The notes: generated by a model not told the origin, from the letters alone. Shown: positions 51,673 through 61,159, numbered from the stretch's first letter. The stretch: 64,000 bases of DNA from Paenibacillus paridis (GCF_006345825.1 NZ_VCIX01000077.1:1-64000), one strand, 5' to 3'. Made by a program: numbers and translations.

Positions 51673-53412
51673 TTATGCATCTCCTTTAAGCAAGTCTGTC
51701 GGGAATATAGCGCGTACACGGGTTATTTCCTTAGGTATGCTAATAATTTGAAGCCCGAATTGTTCTCCGTAGTGAAGCCTTATTCGGCCATGAATGTTAT
51801 TTAAGCCGATTCTTTTTCTCTTTACTTCCACGTCACTCGGTGCAGAAGTTAAAATATGCTTTATTTTATCGGCCGGGATTCCCTCGCCTAGATCAATGAC
51901 TTCTATGATGACGATTCCGCCCTCCGAGTAAGCATGAACCGTGATCGGTCCCTCGATCCCGCCTCCGTTATAGCCATGGAAGATGCTATTCTCCACAAGG
52001 GGCTGCAGCAGCATTCGAAAAACCGGAAAATCCATTAACCCTGCTTCAATATTTTCAATCAATTGGAAGTTTCTGTTGTACCGGATGTTCTGGATTTCAA
52101 TATAGTCCGCTACGTTTCGTAATTCCTGACGCAAGGAAACTTTCTCTGAAGCGTCATCTATTCCGTATTCCAATAATGAAATGAGCGACCCGATCACCAC
52201 ATCTACTTTCTCTATTTGTCCCAGACGTATAACATTGCTGATTGAACCAAGCGTGTTATACAAAAAATGAGGGTTGATTTGGGACTGCAGCACTTGAATC
52301 TCCAGCTTTCGCTCAAGCTCATTATGAAGCTCCGCTCGCCGAATCAATTCCACAATTTGCTGCAGCATACGGTCGAAAGCGCGGGAGAGATCTCCGAACT
52401 CATCATTACGGTTAATGGTTATTGTCGTTGTGAGGATGCCTTGCTCCACCCGTTTCATTTTAGTTTTGAGCAAATAGAGCGGATTTCTTATATACTTGGC
52501 AATTAAAAAGGAAATGAACAAGCTTAAGAGAAGGCCTGCAGCTAGAATCTCAATATAATAGGTTTCCAGCCTGGACAGAGCCGCTTTCAAGCGTGATTCA
52601 TCGTTAATGGAGATGATGGTCCAATTGAATTTCTCCGTCGGTTTTTTCAGAAGGGAGACCAGCAAACCATCCTTGGTATGCAGTTGAAGGCTTGTTTCTG
52701 CCGTATCCAGAATCTGTTCCGCTGACGTTTCCCCGATTGAAAACGTATGATCTTGAATATTCAGCAGTCCTCTATTTTCCGAAAATCCGGCAATGATCTT
52801 ACCCGATGCGGTGATCAGAGCCAAATTCATTTGTTCTTGTTTATTAATCTTGAACAAGGTTTCTTCAATGGCATTTAGATCCAGATCTACCGCAATGGCC
52901 ATCGGAAACGGAGCGCCGTTCAGATAGCGAACCATTGTAACTGTCCAGCCGGAATACTTGGATTTATAAGGATCGCTGACGAAGGTCGTCCTTTTATTCT
53001 TGTCGGCCGCATCAAATAATGGCGCTCTTTCCGCTAAAGGTTCATCGAAAATACGGGTAGGCGTGCTTCCGCCTACAATGGATAAATCGCTTTTGATCAA
53101 ATAAATATTACTGACGTAATTACTGTTGAGTTCATATAGCTCTCTTAATTGCTTTTTGATGACTTCCGTATTGTCAATGTTAGCTTTCACCGATGTTTCG
53201 ACCGAGAACAGGATCGTCTGGAAGGAGGAAAAATTAACGGTGAAATACTGATCGACCTTGTCGAGTATTTGGTTGGTGTAGTAGATGTCATTGGTTCTTA
53301 TTTCTTTTTGGACATAGCGGTAGGACAATTGGCTTATCAAGATTATGCAGCCTAATACAAACGCAAACACGATAAAAAATAATTTTAAAGGCAAGCTGAT
53401 TCTTCTGCGCAT
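51673..53412 (-). CDS. Sensor histidine kinase (YesM-like)
   Basis: A 579-residue membrane kinase. TM1 is about 8-30, an extracytoplasmic dCache-like sensor domain about 31-280, TM2 about 285-307, then HAMP. The His_kinase (LytS/YesM type) motif LQSQINPHFLYNTL places the phosphorylated histidine at H382. The HATPase region has LLQPLVENSIFHGY. The ligand is presumably a sugar or binding-protein complex. It precedes its regulator by 2 bp. Confidence 0.88.
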   Translation of the reverse strand: MRRRISLPLKLFFIVFAFVLGCIILISQLSYRYVQKEIRTNDIYYTNQILDKVDQYFTVNFSSFQTILFSVETSVKANIDNTEVIKKQLRELYELNSNYVSNIYLIKSDLSIVGGSTPTRIFDEPLAERAPLFDAADKNKRTTFVSDPYKSKYSGWTVTMVRYLNGAPFPMAIAVDLDLNAIEETLFKINKQEQMNLALITASGKIIAGFSENRGLLNIQDHTFSIGETSAEQILDTAETSLQLHTKDGLLVSLLKKPTEKFNWTIISINDESRLKAALSRLETYYIEILAAGLLLSLFISFLIAKYIRNPLYLLKTKMKRVEQGILTTTITINRNDEFGDLSRAFDRMLQQIVELIRRAELHNELERKLEIQVLQSQINPHFLYNTLGSISNVIRLGQIEKVDVVIGSLISLLEYGIDDASEKVSLRQELRNVADYIEIQNIRYNRNFQLIENIEAGLMDFPVFRMLLQPLVENSIFHGYNGGGIEGPITVHAYSEGGIVIIEVIDLGEGIPADKIKHILTSAPSDVEVKRKRIGLNNIHGRIRLHYGEQFGLQIISIPKEITRVRAIFPTDLLKGDA

Positions 53413-53489
53413 TGCTCATCTTCCTTTGGAGTCCGTATTAAAATGACAATAAAGAGAGGGGCTACGAATAAGCCACTCTCTTCGTTCAT

Positions 53490-55076
53490 TTACTTGATTA
53501 AGCCTGCTTCTTTAAATTGCTTGATTGCCGTTTCCTTATATTTTTGCATATCAAACTTGGTATCCAACGTTTGGAGGAAATTGTCCCAATTGGATAATGG
53601 ATCTTTGCCCGTCATAAATTTGACTAAGCTTTCATTAATGAAACGCGAACGGTCAGTTGCCAAGGTATCGCTAGGGTCAGCGGTCAATAAGTTTCCAGGC
53701 AGCGTTGGCCCCACATATTGCTGATTGTTCACGAAAGCTTCTGCCGTCTTAGGATTCTGGAAGCTGAAGTACTCGGCATCGTCACCACGGCGCGGCATTC
53801 TGTAATGATCGACCCATAGGTACTTTTCTTTCATTTCCTTCGATAATTCGGACGTTTTATTTTTGATCTTGCCGTCCACTACGTCCCAATGAATCCCTTT
53901 GATTCCGTATGCAAAATTCGGATAGGCTTCTTCGTCCGTAAAGAGGTAATTTAGCATGGACAAGATCCGAATGATTTTGTCCTTATCCGCTTTCTTGGAG
54001 ATCGCCCATGAATTGCCTTGGAACGATTTTCTCTCTACGATTTGATCGCCGTAAGGGCCTACCATCGGCGGAATCACGATCCATTCCGGCACCTCTCCGC
54101 TGATTTCTTTCATTTTCTGCTGATAATCCGGCTCCAGCCTGCGCGCATCCCTGATCATGAAGCCGACTTTGCCCTTAAATAGCTTTTGGTCCAACAAGTC
54201 AGGCGAGGTCATCGTCACCCAATCGGGGTCTACCACATTGGCTGCCATCATTTTATTAATGTAAGCAAGCGCTTCTTTCATTTTAGGATCGATAAATAGG
54301 AATACCGGTTCATTGTCTTTCACTTCGATGGCTGATGGAGGATTGACGCCGAACATCCACATCAGGCTATCGAAGCCGTAGGTTTGCAGGCTGCCCTCTT
54401 TATTCATACCGCCGATGAAGCCGTACGTATCCTTTTTGCCGTTTCCATCCGGATCTTTCTCTGTAAAGGCTTTCATCACTTCAAACAACTCGTCAGGTGT
54501 CGTTGGCACTTCCATATTTAGCTTTTTCAACCAATCGTTGCGGATGAAGAAGCTTCGGCTGATACCGTTTACATTATCATAACCTGGAACACCAATGGTT
54601 TTCCCTTGATAGGACATTGCCTCCCAGGAGTCGCTGCTAAAACGTTTCTTAAGTTCTGGAAACTGATCCAAATAAGGCGTTAAATCCGCCAGCACGCCTT
54701 GATCATAATATTGCGCGAGGTCGGACCGACTCTTCAAGAAAAGCAAATCCGGGATATCCCCGCCTGCAATAAGCGTATTTAGTTTGGTAGTTGATTGCCC
54801 AGCCTGAGGAATCATCATATCCAAGTCGATGTTCATTGCCTTCTCCAGCATTTGCCGTTGAATGTCTTCATCGCGTGGAGGAATCGGAGCGGCAGCGTTG
54901 AACGTGCCTTGGTTAAACATCGTAATTTTCATTTTTTTCGCAAACGCGTTATCCGTGGACGGTGAGCTGTTCGAAGCTGCCGGCTTAACCTCTTCTTGCT
55001 TCCCACATCCCGACAATAGCGTTCCGAGCCCTACAACAGCAGCCAGAATAGCAAATGAAATTTTTGTTCTTTGCAT
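53490..55076 (-). CDS. Extracellular solute-binding lipoprotein (YtcQ/LplA-like)
   Basis: A 528-residue lipoprotein with lipobox LLSGC at about 20-24. The mature protein fits the family of sugar-binding proteins from Paenibacillus uronic-acid and oligosaccharide importers (NDWLKKLNMEVPTTPDELFEVMKAF; WAISKKADKDKIIRILSMLNYLF). It captures an oligosaccharide for the two permeases upstream. AGGAGAGG is five nt before the ATG. No ATPase gene is present in the locus; a shared MsmX-type ATPase elsewhere is expected. Confidence 0.85.
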   Translation of the reverse strand: MQRTKISFAILAAVVGLGTLLSGCGKQEEVKPAASNSSPSTDNAFAKKMKITMFNQGTFNAAAPIPPRDEDIQRQMLEKAMNIDLDMMIPQAGQSTTKLNTLIAGGDIPDLLFLKSRSDLAQYYDQGVLADLTPYLDQFPELKKRFSSDSWEAMSYQGKTIGVPGYDNVNGISRSFFIRNDWLKKLNMEVPTTPDELFEVMKAFTEKDPDGNGKKDTYGFIGGMNKEGSLQTYGFDSLMWMFGVNPPSAIEVKDNEPVFLFIDPKMKEALAYINKMMAANVVDPDWVTMTSPDLLDQKLFKGKVGFMIRDARRLEPDYQQKMKEISGEVPEWIVIPPMVGPYGDQIVERKSFQGNSWAISKKADKDKIIRILSMLNYLFTDEEAYPNFAYGIKGIHWDVVDGKIKNKTSELSKEMKEKYLWVDHYRMPRRGDDAEYFSFQNPKTAEAFVNNQQYVGPTLPGNLLTADPSDTLATDRSRFINESLVKFMTGKDPLSNWDNFLQTLDTKFDMQKYKETAIKQFKEAGLIK

Positions 55077-55142
55077 ATTGACCTCTCCTTTGCTTGTATA
55101 TTATCACGGTTTCCCCGTAACAACCTAGATAAGATTTGCTTT

Positions 55143-56012
55143 TTAACCTTTAATCGATCCCATGAGCATACCCTTGGTAAAATGCTTTTGCATAAACGGA
55201 TAAACGATCAGAATCGGGACCGTAGTTACGACAACAGCAGCCATTTGAACTGCGAACTGACTAACCGTTCCGGTATTGGCCATCGACTCCGCGCTTTGAT
55301 TTGCGATGTTAAGCAAAATGTTGCGCAAGACGACTTGAAGCGGCATTAAGTTCGCATCATTGATATACACAATTGCATCGAAATAACTGTTCCAATGCCC
55401 TACTGCGTAAAATAGGGAAATCGTGGCGAGGACAGGCATGGACAGCGGTAAAATGATTTTCCATAGCGACTGAAGTTCACTTGCGCCGTCTACTCTTGCC
55501 GACTCCTCGATTTCAGCAGGCAATTGCTCGAAAAACCCTTTAATGATCACTAGATTAAATGCACTAATGAGATGCGGAACAATCAGAACCCATGGGCTAT
55601 TTAACATCCCCAAAGAGCGGATTAACAAATAAGTCGGAATTAGTCCCCCGCTAAACATCATCGTAAACACAATGAATAATAAAAACGTGCTGCGTCCCGG
55701 CAAATATTTTTTGGATAACGGGTACGCTGCGATTACCGTGAAAAACACATTTAACGCTGTGCCTACAATCGTTCGGAACAGCGTTATTTTATACGCCTGC
55801 CCAATGCCGTTAGATACGAATACCTCTTTATAGGCTGCAAAGGTAAAGGATTCCGGTATAATCACAATCCCTCTTCTTAACACTTCCGATTCCGGTGTTA
55901 CCGAAACAGCGACCACATATAAAAAGGGAAGCAAGCAAAGCAGCGATAGCACAATAAGAATAAAATAAACGGTTGATTGCCATGCTTTTTCCCCGATCGT
56001 CAGCTTAACCAT
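55143..56012 (-). CDS. Carbohydrate ABC transporter permease (YtcP-like)
   Basis: A 289-residue permease with six helices. The cytoplasmic EAA loop is EIEESARVDGASELQSLWKIILPLSMPVL-like, which contacts the ATPase. It pairs with the other permease, 13 bp upstream, to import an oligosaccharide delivered by the lipoprotein encoded downstream. Confidence 0.9.
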   Translation of the reverse strand: MVKLTIGEKAWQSTVYFILIVLSLLCLLPFLYVVAVSVTPESEVLRRGIVIIPESFTFAAYKEVFVSNGIGQAYKITLFRTIVGTALNVFFTVIAAYPLSKKYLPGRSTFLLFIVFTMMFSGGLIPTYLLIRSLGMLNSPWVLIVPHLISAFNLVIIKGFFEQLPAEIEESARVDGASELQSLWKIILPLSMPVLATISLFYAVGHWNSYFDAIVYINDANLMPLQVVLRNILLNIANQSAESMANTGTVSQFAVQMAAVVVTTVPILIVYPFMQKHFTKGMLMGSIKG

Positions 56013-56025
56013 ATTTCATACCACC

Positions 56026-56973
56026 TCACCAAATTTGCCCATCGAATTTTTTGGCAATCTTGTTCGCAGCCAATACTAAAATAAATCCGATGACAGCTTT
56101 AAACAATCCCACAGCAGTTGCGAGGCCAATCTTAAGACGCTCCAGCCCCTCGCGGTATACCCACGTGTCAATAATATCGATTTTCTCCTGGTTAAAAGTA
56201 TTGGCAAACATGAAGATTTGGTCAAAACCAGCGTCTAGGATATGGCTCAATTTCAGAATGAGCATCAAAATAATGACGCCACGAATGCCGGGTAAGGTTA
56301 CATGCCAGAGCTGTCTCCATTTGGAAGCGCCATCCATTCGAGCCGCCTCGTATAAACTTGGATCAATCCCCGCTAGTGCGGCAAGGTATAGAATCGCTCC
56401 CCAACCAATGTCCTTCCATATTTCAGATGAGATGACCAGCAGTCTTCCCCAAGCAGGCTCCGTTAAGAAAGAGATGGGTTCAAAACCGTTTTCCTTCAAA
56501 ATCATATTAAAAAGTCCATCGCCCGGGGCTAATAATGCGACCATCAATCCATAAACAATGACCCAAGACAGAAAGTGGGGCAAATAAGTAATGGTTTGTA
56601 CAATTTTCTTAAACCATTGGGTATGAACTTCATTAAGCAGTAAAGCAAGTGCGATGGGAGCGGAGAAACCGAACAATAGCTTATACAGCGATATGACAAT
56701 CGTGTTTCTCATGATGTCCCAGAAATAAACGCCGTTAATAAAATCTTGGAAATTTTTCAATCCCACCCAAGGGCTATCCCATAACCCCAAAGCCAGATTG
56801 TAGTTTTTAAAAGCAATAATGATTCCCGCCAAAGGAATGTATTTGAATACGGCAAAATAAACTAATGCCGGAAATAAAAGAATGTACATCACTTTATACT
56901 TTTGTATGGCTCTTATCCACGAATTCCGCTTTTTAGAGATGGGAATGGCTTCCGCTGCCAATTTCGTTTGCAT
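56026..56973 (-). CDS. Carbohydrate ABC transporter permease (LplB/YteP-like)
   Basis: A 315-residue permease with six helices and a short cytoplasmic N-terminus. The EAA loop reads SLYEAARMDGASKWRQLWHVTLPGI. It resembles the LplB/YteP group. First gene of the PUL-like operon; GAGGTGATGAC precedes the ATG. Behind the promoter carrying the shared 40-bp element. Confidence 0.9.
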   Translation of the reverse strand: MQTKLAAEAIPISKKRNSWIRAIQKYKVMYILLFPALVYFAVFKYIPLAGIIIAFKNYNLALGLWDSPWVGLKNFQDFINGVYFWDIMRNTIVISLYKLLFGFSAPIALALLLNEVHTQWFKKIVQTITYLPHFLSWVIVYGLMVALLAPGDGLFNMILKENGFEPISFLTEPAWGRLLVISSEIWKDIGWGAILYLAALAGIDPSLYEAARMDGASKWRQLWHVTLPGIRGVIILMLILKLSHILDAGFDQIFMFANTFNQEKIDIIDTWVYREGLERLKIGLATAVGLFKAVIGFILVLAANKIAKKFDGQIW

Positions 56974-57002
56974 GTCATCACCTCGTCTTTATTTATATTT
57001 GT

Positions 57003-57008
57003 ATAATA
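57003..57008 (-). promoter_or_regulatory. -10 box of the ABC/YesMN operon promoter
   Basis: TATTAT on the reverse strand, preceded by GC and 17 bp downstream of the shared element; no good -35. Confidence 0.5.
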
Positions 57009-57025
57009 GCACCCCCCTATCAGAT

Positions 57026-57065
57026 AAATTTCTGTTATTTCGAGAATTTCTTATAAGATATTAAG
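57026..57065 (-). promoter_or_regulatory. Shared 40-bp regulatory element, copy upstream of the ABC operon
   Basis: Reverse strand: TTAATATCTTATAAGAAATT, then CTC, GAAAT, AACA, GAAATTT, following CTTAATA. The three GAAAT words have 9-bp spacing. 35 of 40 positions match the copy at 46372-46411. Confidence 0.7.
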
Positions 57066-57102
57066 TAGGTATTGGCTTAGTAAATTCCATGACCCTAGGC
57101 AT

Positions 57103-57157
57103 GAAAAAACGGACAGAGTGACCGCCGCCGTTTCTAGGCGCCTTCACCTTGTCCGTC
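57103..57157 (-). terminator. Terminator of the GNAT gene
   Basis: Reverse strand: ACGGACAAGGTGA and TCACTCTGTCCGT arms, then TTTTTC. Confidence 0.75.
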
Positions 57158-57211
57158 AATTTTGTCGCATGGGCTGCGATGTATAGTTTCGCGCCATACG
57201 GCTGTGCTTCG

Positions 57212-57724
57212 CTACCGTCTTTCCTTTGTAAAGTAAAGCACCAGATCATCATCCACGCAAACGTCAGTCCCTGGTATGACTGGTTGCTCCTTGTACATCA
57301 CGCCTCGGCCATCGGGAATATAGCCTCGTTTGACGTATAATCTCTGAGCATTGCCGTAGCTCTCGTACAAGCCTACGCCGATGCCAACAACCCGGTGCTT
57401 ATCGAATGCGACTTTTTCTACCGCATCCATTAATGCCGATCCAATGCCAAGCCGGCGCAGCGTGGGCACGACATCAAAATTATTAATTTCCGGAACGCCG
57501 CTTTCAACAAAATGGGGATAATGGGATGTCTTTAATAGATGCAGCCATCCGGCAAACTGGTCATCATGGAGCGCAATTAGCGTAGTCCGTTCTCCCGTCT
57601 TGTTTTCTTCCCAGCATCGATTGATGTAGTCTAACGGTTTTCCGATATTGTGATGATTTAGCGCCTGAAAGACCAAGCTCACATCCGTATTTATCATTGG
57701 CCTAATCTGTACTTGCGAATCCAT
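57212..57724 (-). CDS. GNAT-family N-acetyltransferase
   Basis: A 170-residue GNAT fold protein. The acetyl-CoA motif A is LRRLGIGSALMDAVEKVAF, and NAQRLYVKRGYIPDGRG is motif B. N-terminal SQVQIRPMINTDVSLVFQALN is typical. It would acetylate a small molecule or protein amine; the substrate is unknown. It has its own terminator and no operon partner. Confidence 0.87.
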   Translation of the reverse strand: MDSQVQIRPMINTDVSLVFQALNHHNIGKPLDYINRCWEENKTGERTTLIALHDDQFAGWLHLLKTSHYPHFVESGVPEINNFDVVPTLRRLGIGSALMDAVEKVAFDKHRVVGIGVGLYESYGNAQRLYVKRGYIPDGRGVMYKEQPVIPGTDVCVDDDLVLYFTKERR

Positions 57725-57863
57725 GCATATCTCCCCTTAGCTGTTTATTCGCACTGCCGAAATCGCTCAAAAACGGGATGCGGCAGGCTGAGCCTCTTCG
57801 GACAATATGTTCGTTGCTTCAAAAATTGTACCATAGCCCCTCTGGTAGAAACGAGTATAACAA

Positions 57864-57917
57864 ACAAAAAGGAGCGATCCGAGTGAGCAACTGTGCTGCA
57901 CTTGGTATAGCTCCTTC
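57864..57917 (-). terminator. Terminator of the Gly/Pro-rich lipoprotein gene
   Basis: Reverse strand: AAGGAGC and GCTCCTT arms with inner CCAAGTG/CACTCGG, then TTTGTTTG. Confidence 0.75.
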
Positions 57918-57958
57918 AATTTCAATCGCTTGAATCTGCCCTTAACAACTCACACGAT

Positions 57959-58663
57959 TTAGCTTGCTGTCGTTGTAGTCGCTGCTTGATCCTGTTGCTG
58001 CTGCGGCTGTCTGCCGCCTCCGCCTCCACCGCCGAAGCCGCCCGTTCGAATCGTAATGGACTCGGCCTCCTGGGTATCGTCTTTGAGCATCACGGACAAA
58101 ATATCGTCAGCCTTCAGATCCGCAAGCGCAACCTCCGTTTCTACCATTTGTTCATTCTCAAATGTTACGGTTACGATTTTGGTCGCATCGGTGACTTGAA
58201 TGTCTACGGTCTCATCCGTAAACATCGCGCCCATGTTCATTCTTCCGCCGCCCTGCGGCGCTGTCCCATCACCTGACGGAGCGGTTCCGTCACCCGCTGG
58301 AGGCTGCTCGCCCTCTGCAGGGGCTTGTCCACCTTCAGGCGGCTGTTGTCCGTCACCGCCAGAAGGCATATCGCCTGTGCCGTCTCCTTGAGGGGGTCTG
58401 CCTTGTCCCATGGCCGATTTGTAGAGCGTGATGGTCTGTCCGTCAATCGATTTGATTTTGCCCATGAGATCCGCCTGCATGCCCATGCCCATTTGGCCAC
58501 GGCCTGCATCGCTCGTTTGGCTCCCGCCCGTTCCTGTGTTAGGCTGAACCTCGCCTTGCGATTCCGTTTGCGATTCCGAGCTGGCCTGCTCCTCCTGCAC
58601 CCCGCAGCCTGCCAGAGCAGCCGCAATAACTACCGCGCTAAGCATCACTTTCCATTTGTTCAT
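57959..58663 (-). CDS. Gly/Pro-rich lipoprotein, unknown function
   Basis: A 234-residue lipoprotein: N-terminal helix, lipobox LAGC at about 19-22. A low-complexity Gly/Pro/Gln/Asp segment (about 85-145, with PPEGG, PAEGE, GDGTAPSGDGTAP repeats) and a Gly run near the C-terminus flank short beta-like stretches (MGKIKSIDGQTITLYKS; ETVDIQVTDATKIVTVTFENEQMVETEVALADLKADDILSVML). The split beta stretches suggest an interrupted small barrel. Start chosen nine nt after GGAG. Not recognised. Confidence 0.7.
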   Translation of the reverse strand: MNKWKVMLSAVVIAAALAGCGVQEEQASSESQTESQGEVQPNTGTGGSQTSDAGRGQMGMGMQADLMGKIKSIDGQTITLYKSAMGQGRPPQGDGTGDMPSGGDGQQPPEGGQAPAEGEQPPAGDGTAPSGDGTAPQGGGRMNMGAMFTDETVDIQVTDATKIVTVTFENEQMVETEVALADLKADDILSVMLKDDTQEAESITIRTGGFGGGGGGGRQPQQQQDQAATTTTAS

Positions 58664-58766
58664 TTCGTTCATCTCCTATGTTTGTTCGCTGATTTCTTAT
58701 GTCCATAACGAATTCTAGCATTCGAATATGAACGAGAGATGAACGACAACTGAAGGAGAGCTTAAC

Positions 58767-60011
58767 TTATGGTCTGAGCTGCCTTCGCTTCCAATTTCCT
58801 GAAAGAAAGAGAAGCGTTCCGATCCAGCCGCAAATGGAGGCAATGATTAATAAGATGGTCAAAGACACGCTGCTCGACAGCGAAGAGCTTAGGATTGGGC
58901 CTACGGTTCCCCTAAAGCCGAACAGCATTAAATGCAAGCCGAATACCATTGCTTCTCGTCCTGGCGCAAGCCGGAATACAAAGGCAAGGATGCCGATATC
59001 CCAGATCGCTTCCCCGATGCCTTGAATGGCATTCCCGGTAATCACCGCCGCGTAGCTGCCCCAAAGACCATAAATCATTGGTACGATCGCATAAGCGGCT
59101 ATTCCGCAAAGAAGCGTATATTTGATATCAATCCGATCAATCATCCAGCCGGCTATCAAGAATGTTAGCAGCAGCGCCGAGAAATAAGCTACGCGGGCAA
59201 AGCCGATTTGAACATTGGACAGTTCAAGCACATCGACTTGAATAATTTGATAAAGCGGATTCGCCAGCATATTGCCGAAGCCCGAAAAGGTAGTGGCCGC
59301 CAGGAAGACGGCAAGCGTCTTATTTTCCTTTACCAGCTTCCACTGCTCTTGCAGCGGAAAGCGGCTCGTTTTTTTGAGGATTGACGGCTTTACAGGAGCT
59401 TTCCCCGCAGGCAGCTTTACCGTGCTGAATAAGCCAATGGAGAGGAAGCCCGCTATGGAAGCTGCGATAAGCGGCCCCGATGGACCGAATGCATCCGACC
59501 AGCTTCCTACAAAATAAGCAAGCGGGATCATAATAATGCCCATCGCTACCCGAACGTAGCCCATGAGGCGGCCGCGCAAATCAGAAGGGTACATCCGCGA
59601 TACCAGTGCCGCATAGGCAGGCGCCTGTATCCCCATTAATAATTGAAAGAGAAGAGCGGTAGCTACATAAACGGATGGATAAGCAAAAAATGCCGGCAGC
59701 AGAAGCAGCAATCTTCCGACCGCATTCGGCAGCATGACGAACGGTTTGGGGTTATTCGCCTTCTCGATCCAACTTGCCCAGAAAGGCGAGAACAACAGCC
59801 CTACCGCAGGCGCTGCCGACAGCAAGCCTACCTGTAAATTGCTGGCCCCCTGTTGAATGGCAAACGCGACGTAAAACTGATTCAAAACCACATTAAATAG
59901 GCTGAACAGACAGGAGGCTCCCAGATCGATACGGGCATTTTTCCATACATTTGCGGTCATCGGCATGCCGAATTTCAATAGTCGCGAGCTTGGTTTGGCT
60001 TCGGATTCCAT
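58767..60011 (-). CDS. MFS transporter
   Basis: A 414-residue protein with about 12 hydrophobic helices and a central cytoplasmic loop (KLPAGKAPVKPSILKKTSRF). MFS motif-like MYPSDLRGRLMGYVRVAMG is at the loop 4-5 region. Probably an efflux carrier; the substrate is unknown. The start is an ATG with AAGAAGGTAG eight nt upstream; a longer in-frame start has no SD. Confidence 0.78.
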   Translation of the reverse strand: MESEAKPSSRLLKFGMPMTANVWKNARIDLGASCLFSLFNVVLNQFYVAFAIQQGASNLQVGLLSAAPAVGLLFSPFWASWIEKANNPKPFVMLPNAVGRLLLLLPAFFAYPSVYVATALLFQLLMGIQAPAYAALVSRMYPSDLRGRLMGYVRVAMGIIMIPLAYFVGSWSDAFGPSGPLIAASIAGFLSIGLFSTVKLPAGKAPVKPSILKKTSRFPLQEQWKLVKENKTLAVFLAATTFSGFGNMLANPLYQIIQVDVLELSNVQIGFARVAYFSALLLTFLIAGWMIDRIDIKYTLLCGIAAYAIVPMIYGLWGSYAAVITGNAIQGIGEAIWDIGILAFVFRLAPGREAMVFGLHLMLFGFRGTVGPILSSSLSSSVSLTILLIIASICGWIGTLLFLSGNWKRRQLRP

Positions 60012-60268
60012 TTGGATAGCTACCTTCTTCTCTATGTTGGTTGTAAACGGCCAGAGGACCCCTTGCGCCGCAAAGGATCCTCTCTCTAGCACTTCATTCG
60101 ATTGGATATTACTACACTACCGCCTTTTTGTACAGCATAAATTGAAAGGGTATTCTTTTGTTCTCCAGCTGGTTTAATTGTGCGTTAAACTTCCTAATAT
60201 TCCGCGAGTATGATAGACTTTTTCTCAAAGCGTTACAGCAACTTTTTTATATTATTGGAGGGTATTTC

Positions 60269-61159
60269 GTGAGTATAGCAGTAGGAATCGACATTGGCGG
60301 CACAAAAATAGCATTTGGATTCGTAGACGAGCAAGGAGCCGTTATAGCCAAGGGCTCATTAAAAACCGATCTGACGGTAGAGCCGGCCGTTATGCTTGCG
60401 CGCGTCGCGGACGCGGTCAAAGAACTGGCTGAACAAAACGAACTGGCGATAGACGCCTTAAAGGGTGTAGGCGTTGGCGCTCCCGGGCCGCTCAATACAC
60501 TGAAAGGCGAGCTAACCTGCCCGCCCAACCTAAAGAGCTGGTGGGGCTTCCCCGTAGTAGCAGAGCTCAAGAACCATCTTCCTCTTCCTATTAAAATGGA
60601 GAATGACGCTACCGCGGCTGCGCTTGCCGAGAAATGGATCGGTGCGGCGCAGGATTCGGAGCATTTCATCTTTATTACGATCAGCACCGGCATTGGCGCA
60701 GGCATCTTCATGCATGGCAAGCTGCTGACCGGGTCGACAGGCAATGCGGGCGACGCAGGCTTTATGATTATGGATGAAGCTGGCACGCCTTGGGAGGTTG
60801 TTGCCTCCGGTACCGCTGTAGCGCGTCAAGCGACGGAGCTGCTGGGCCGGGAAGTCACTTCCAAGGAAGCCTTCGAGCTGGCGGCACAAGGCGATGCACA
60901 AATGTCCGAGCTGGTGAACCGCGTATTCAAATCAATCGGCATGGGCTGCGTCTCGCTTATCAATATTTTGGACCCAAGCAAAATCGTAATCGGCGGCGGC
61001 GTATCACAAGTGGGCGACCCGCTTTTCTCAGCCGTTAAAACGTATGTATCCAAGCATGCACTCAACCCTTCGGGCAGAGAAACCGCTATCGTGCCGGCAC
61101 TGCTGCAGCAGGATGCCGGGCTCATTGGCGCAGCTGCATTGATTCAGCAAGCCTACTAA
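60269..61159 (+). CDS. ROK-family kinase lacking the zinc motif
   Basis: A 296-residue sugar kinase-like protein. Phosphate 1 motif VGIDIGGTKIAFG, GVGAPGPL, the catalytic MENDATAAALAEKWIG, and TISTGIGAGIF are present. The usual ROK zinc site, a GxxGH with CxCGxxGC, is absent: the region reads GNAGDAGFMIMDEAGTPWEVVASG with no cysteines and Phe where His would be. It may be a glucokinase/fructokinase-like enzyme or an altered form. GTG start, GGAGGG six nt upstream. Confidence 0.8.
   Translation: MSIAVGIDIGGTKIAFGFVDEQGAVIAKGSLKTDLTVEPAVMLARVADAVKELAEQNELAIDALKGVGVGAPGPLNTLKGELTCPPNLKSWWGFPVVAELKNHLPLPIKMENDATAAALAEKWIGAAQDSEHFIFITISTGIGAGIFMHGKLLTGSTGNAGDAGFMIMDEAGTPWEVVASGTAVARQATELLGREVTSKEAFELAAQGDAQMSELVNRVFKSIGMGCVSLINILDPSKIVIGGGVSQVGDPLFSAVKTYVSKHALNPSGRETAIVPALLQQDAGLIGAAALIQQAY

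Noticed and set aside
57061..57252. Reverse-strand open frame after the GNAT gene
   Set aside because: It contains the terminator hairpin of the GNAT gene and overlaps that gene's end.
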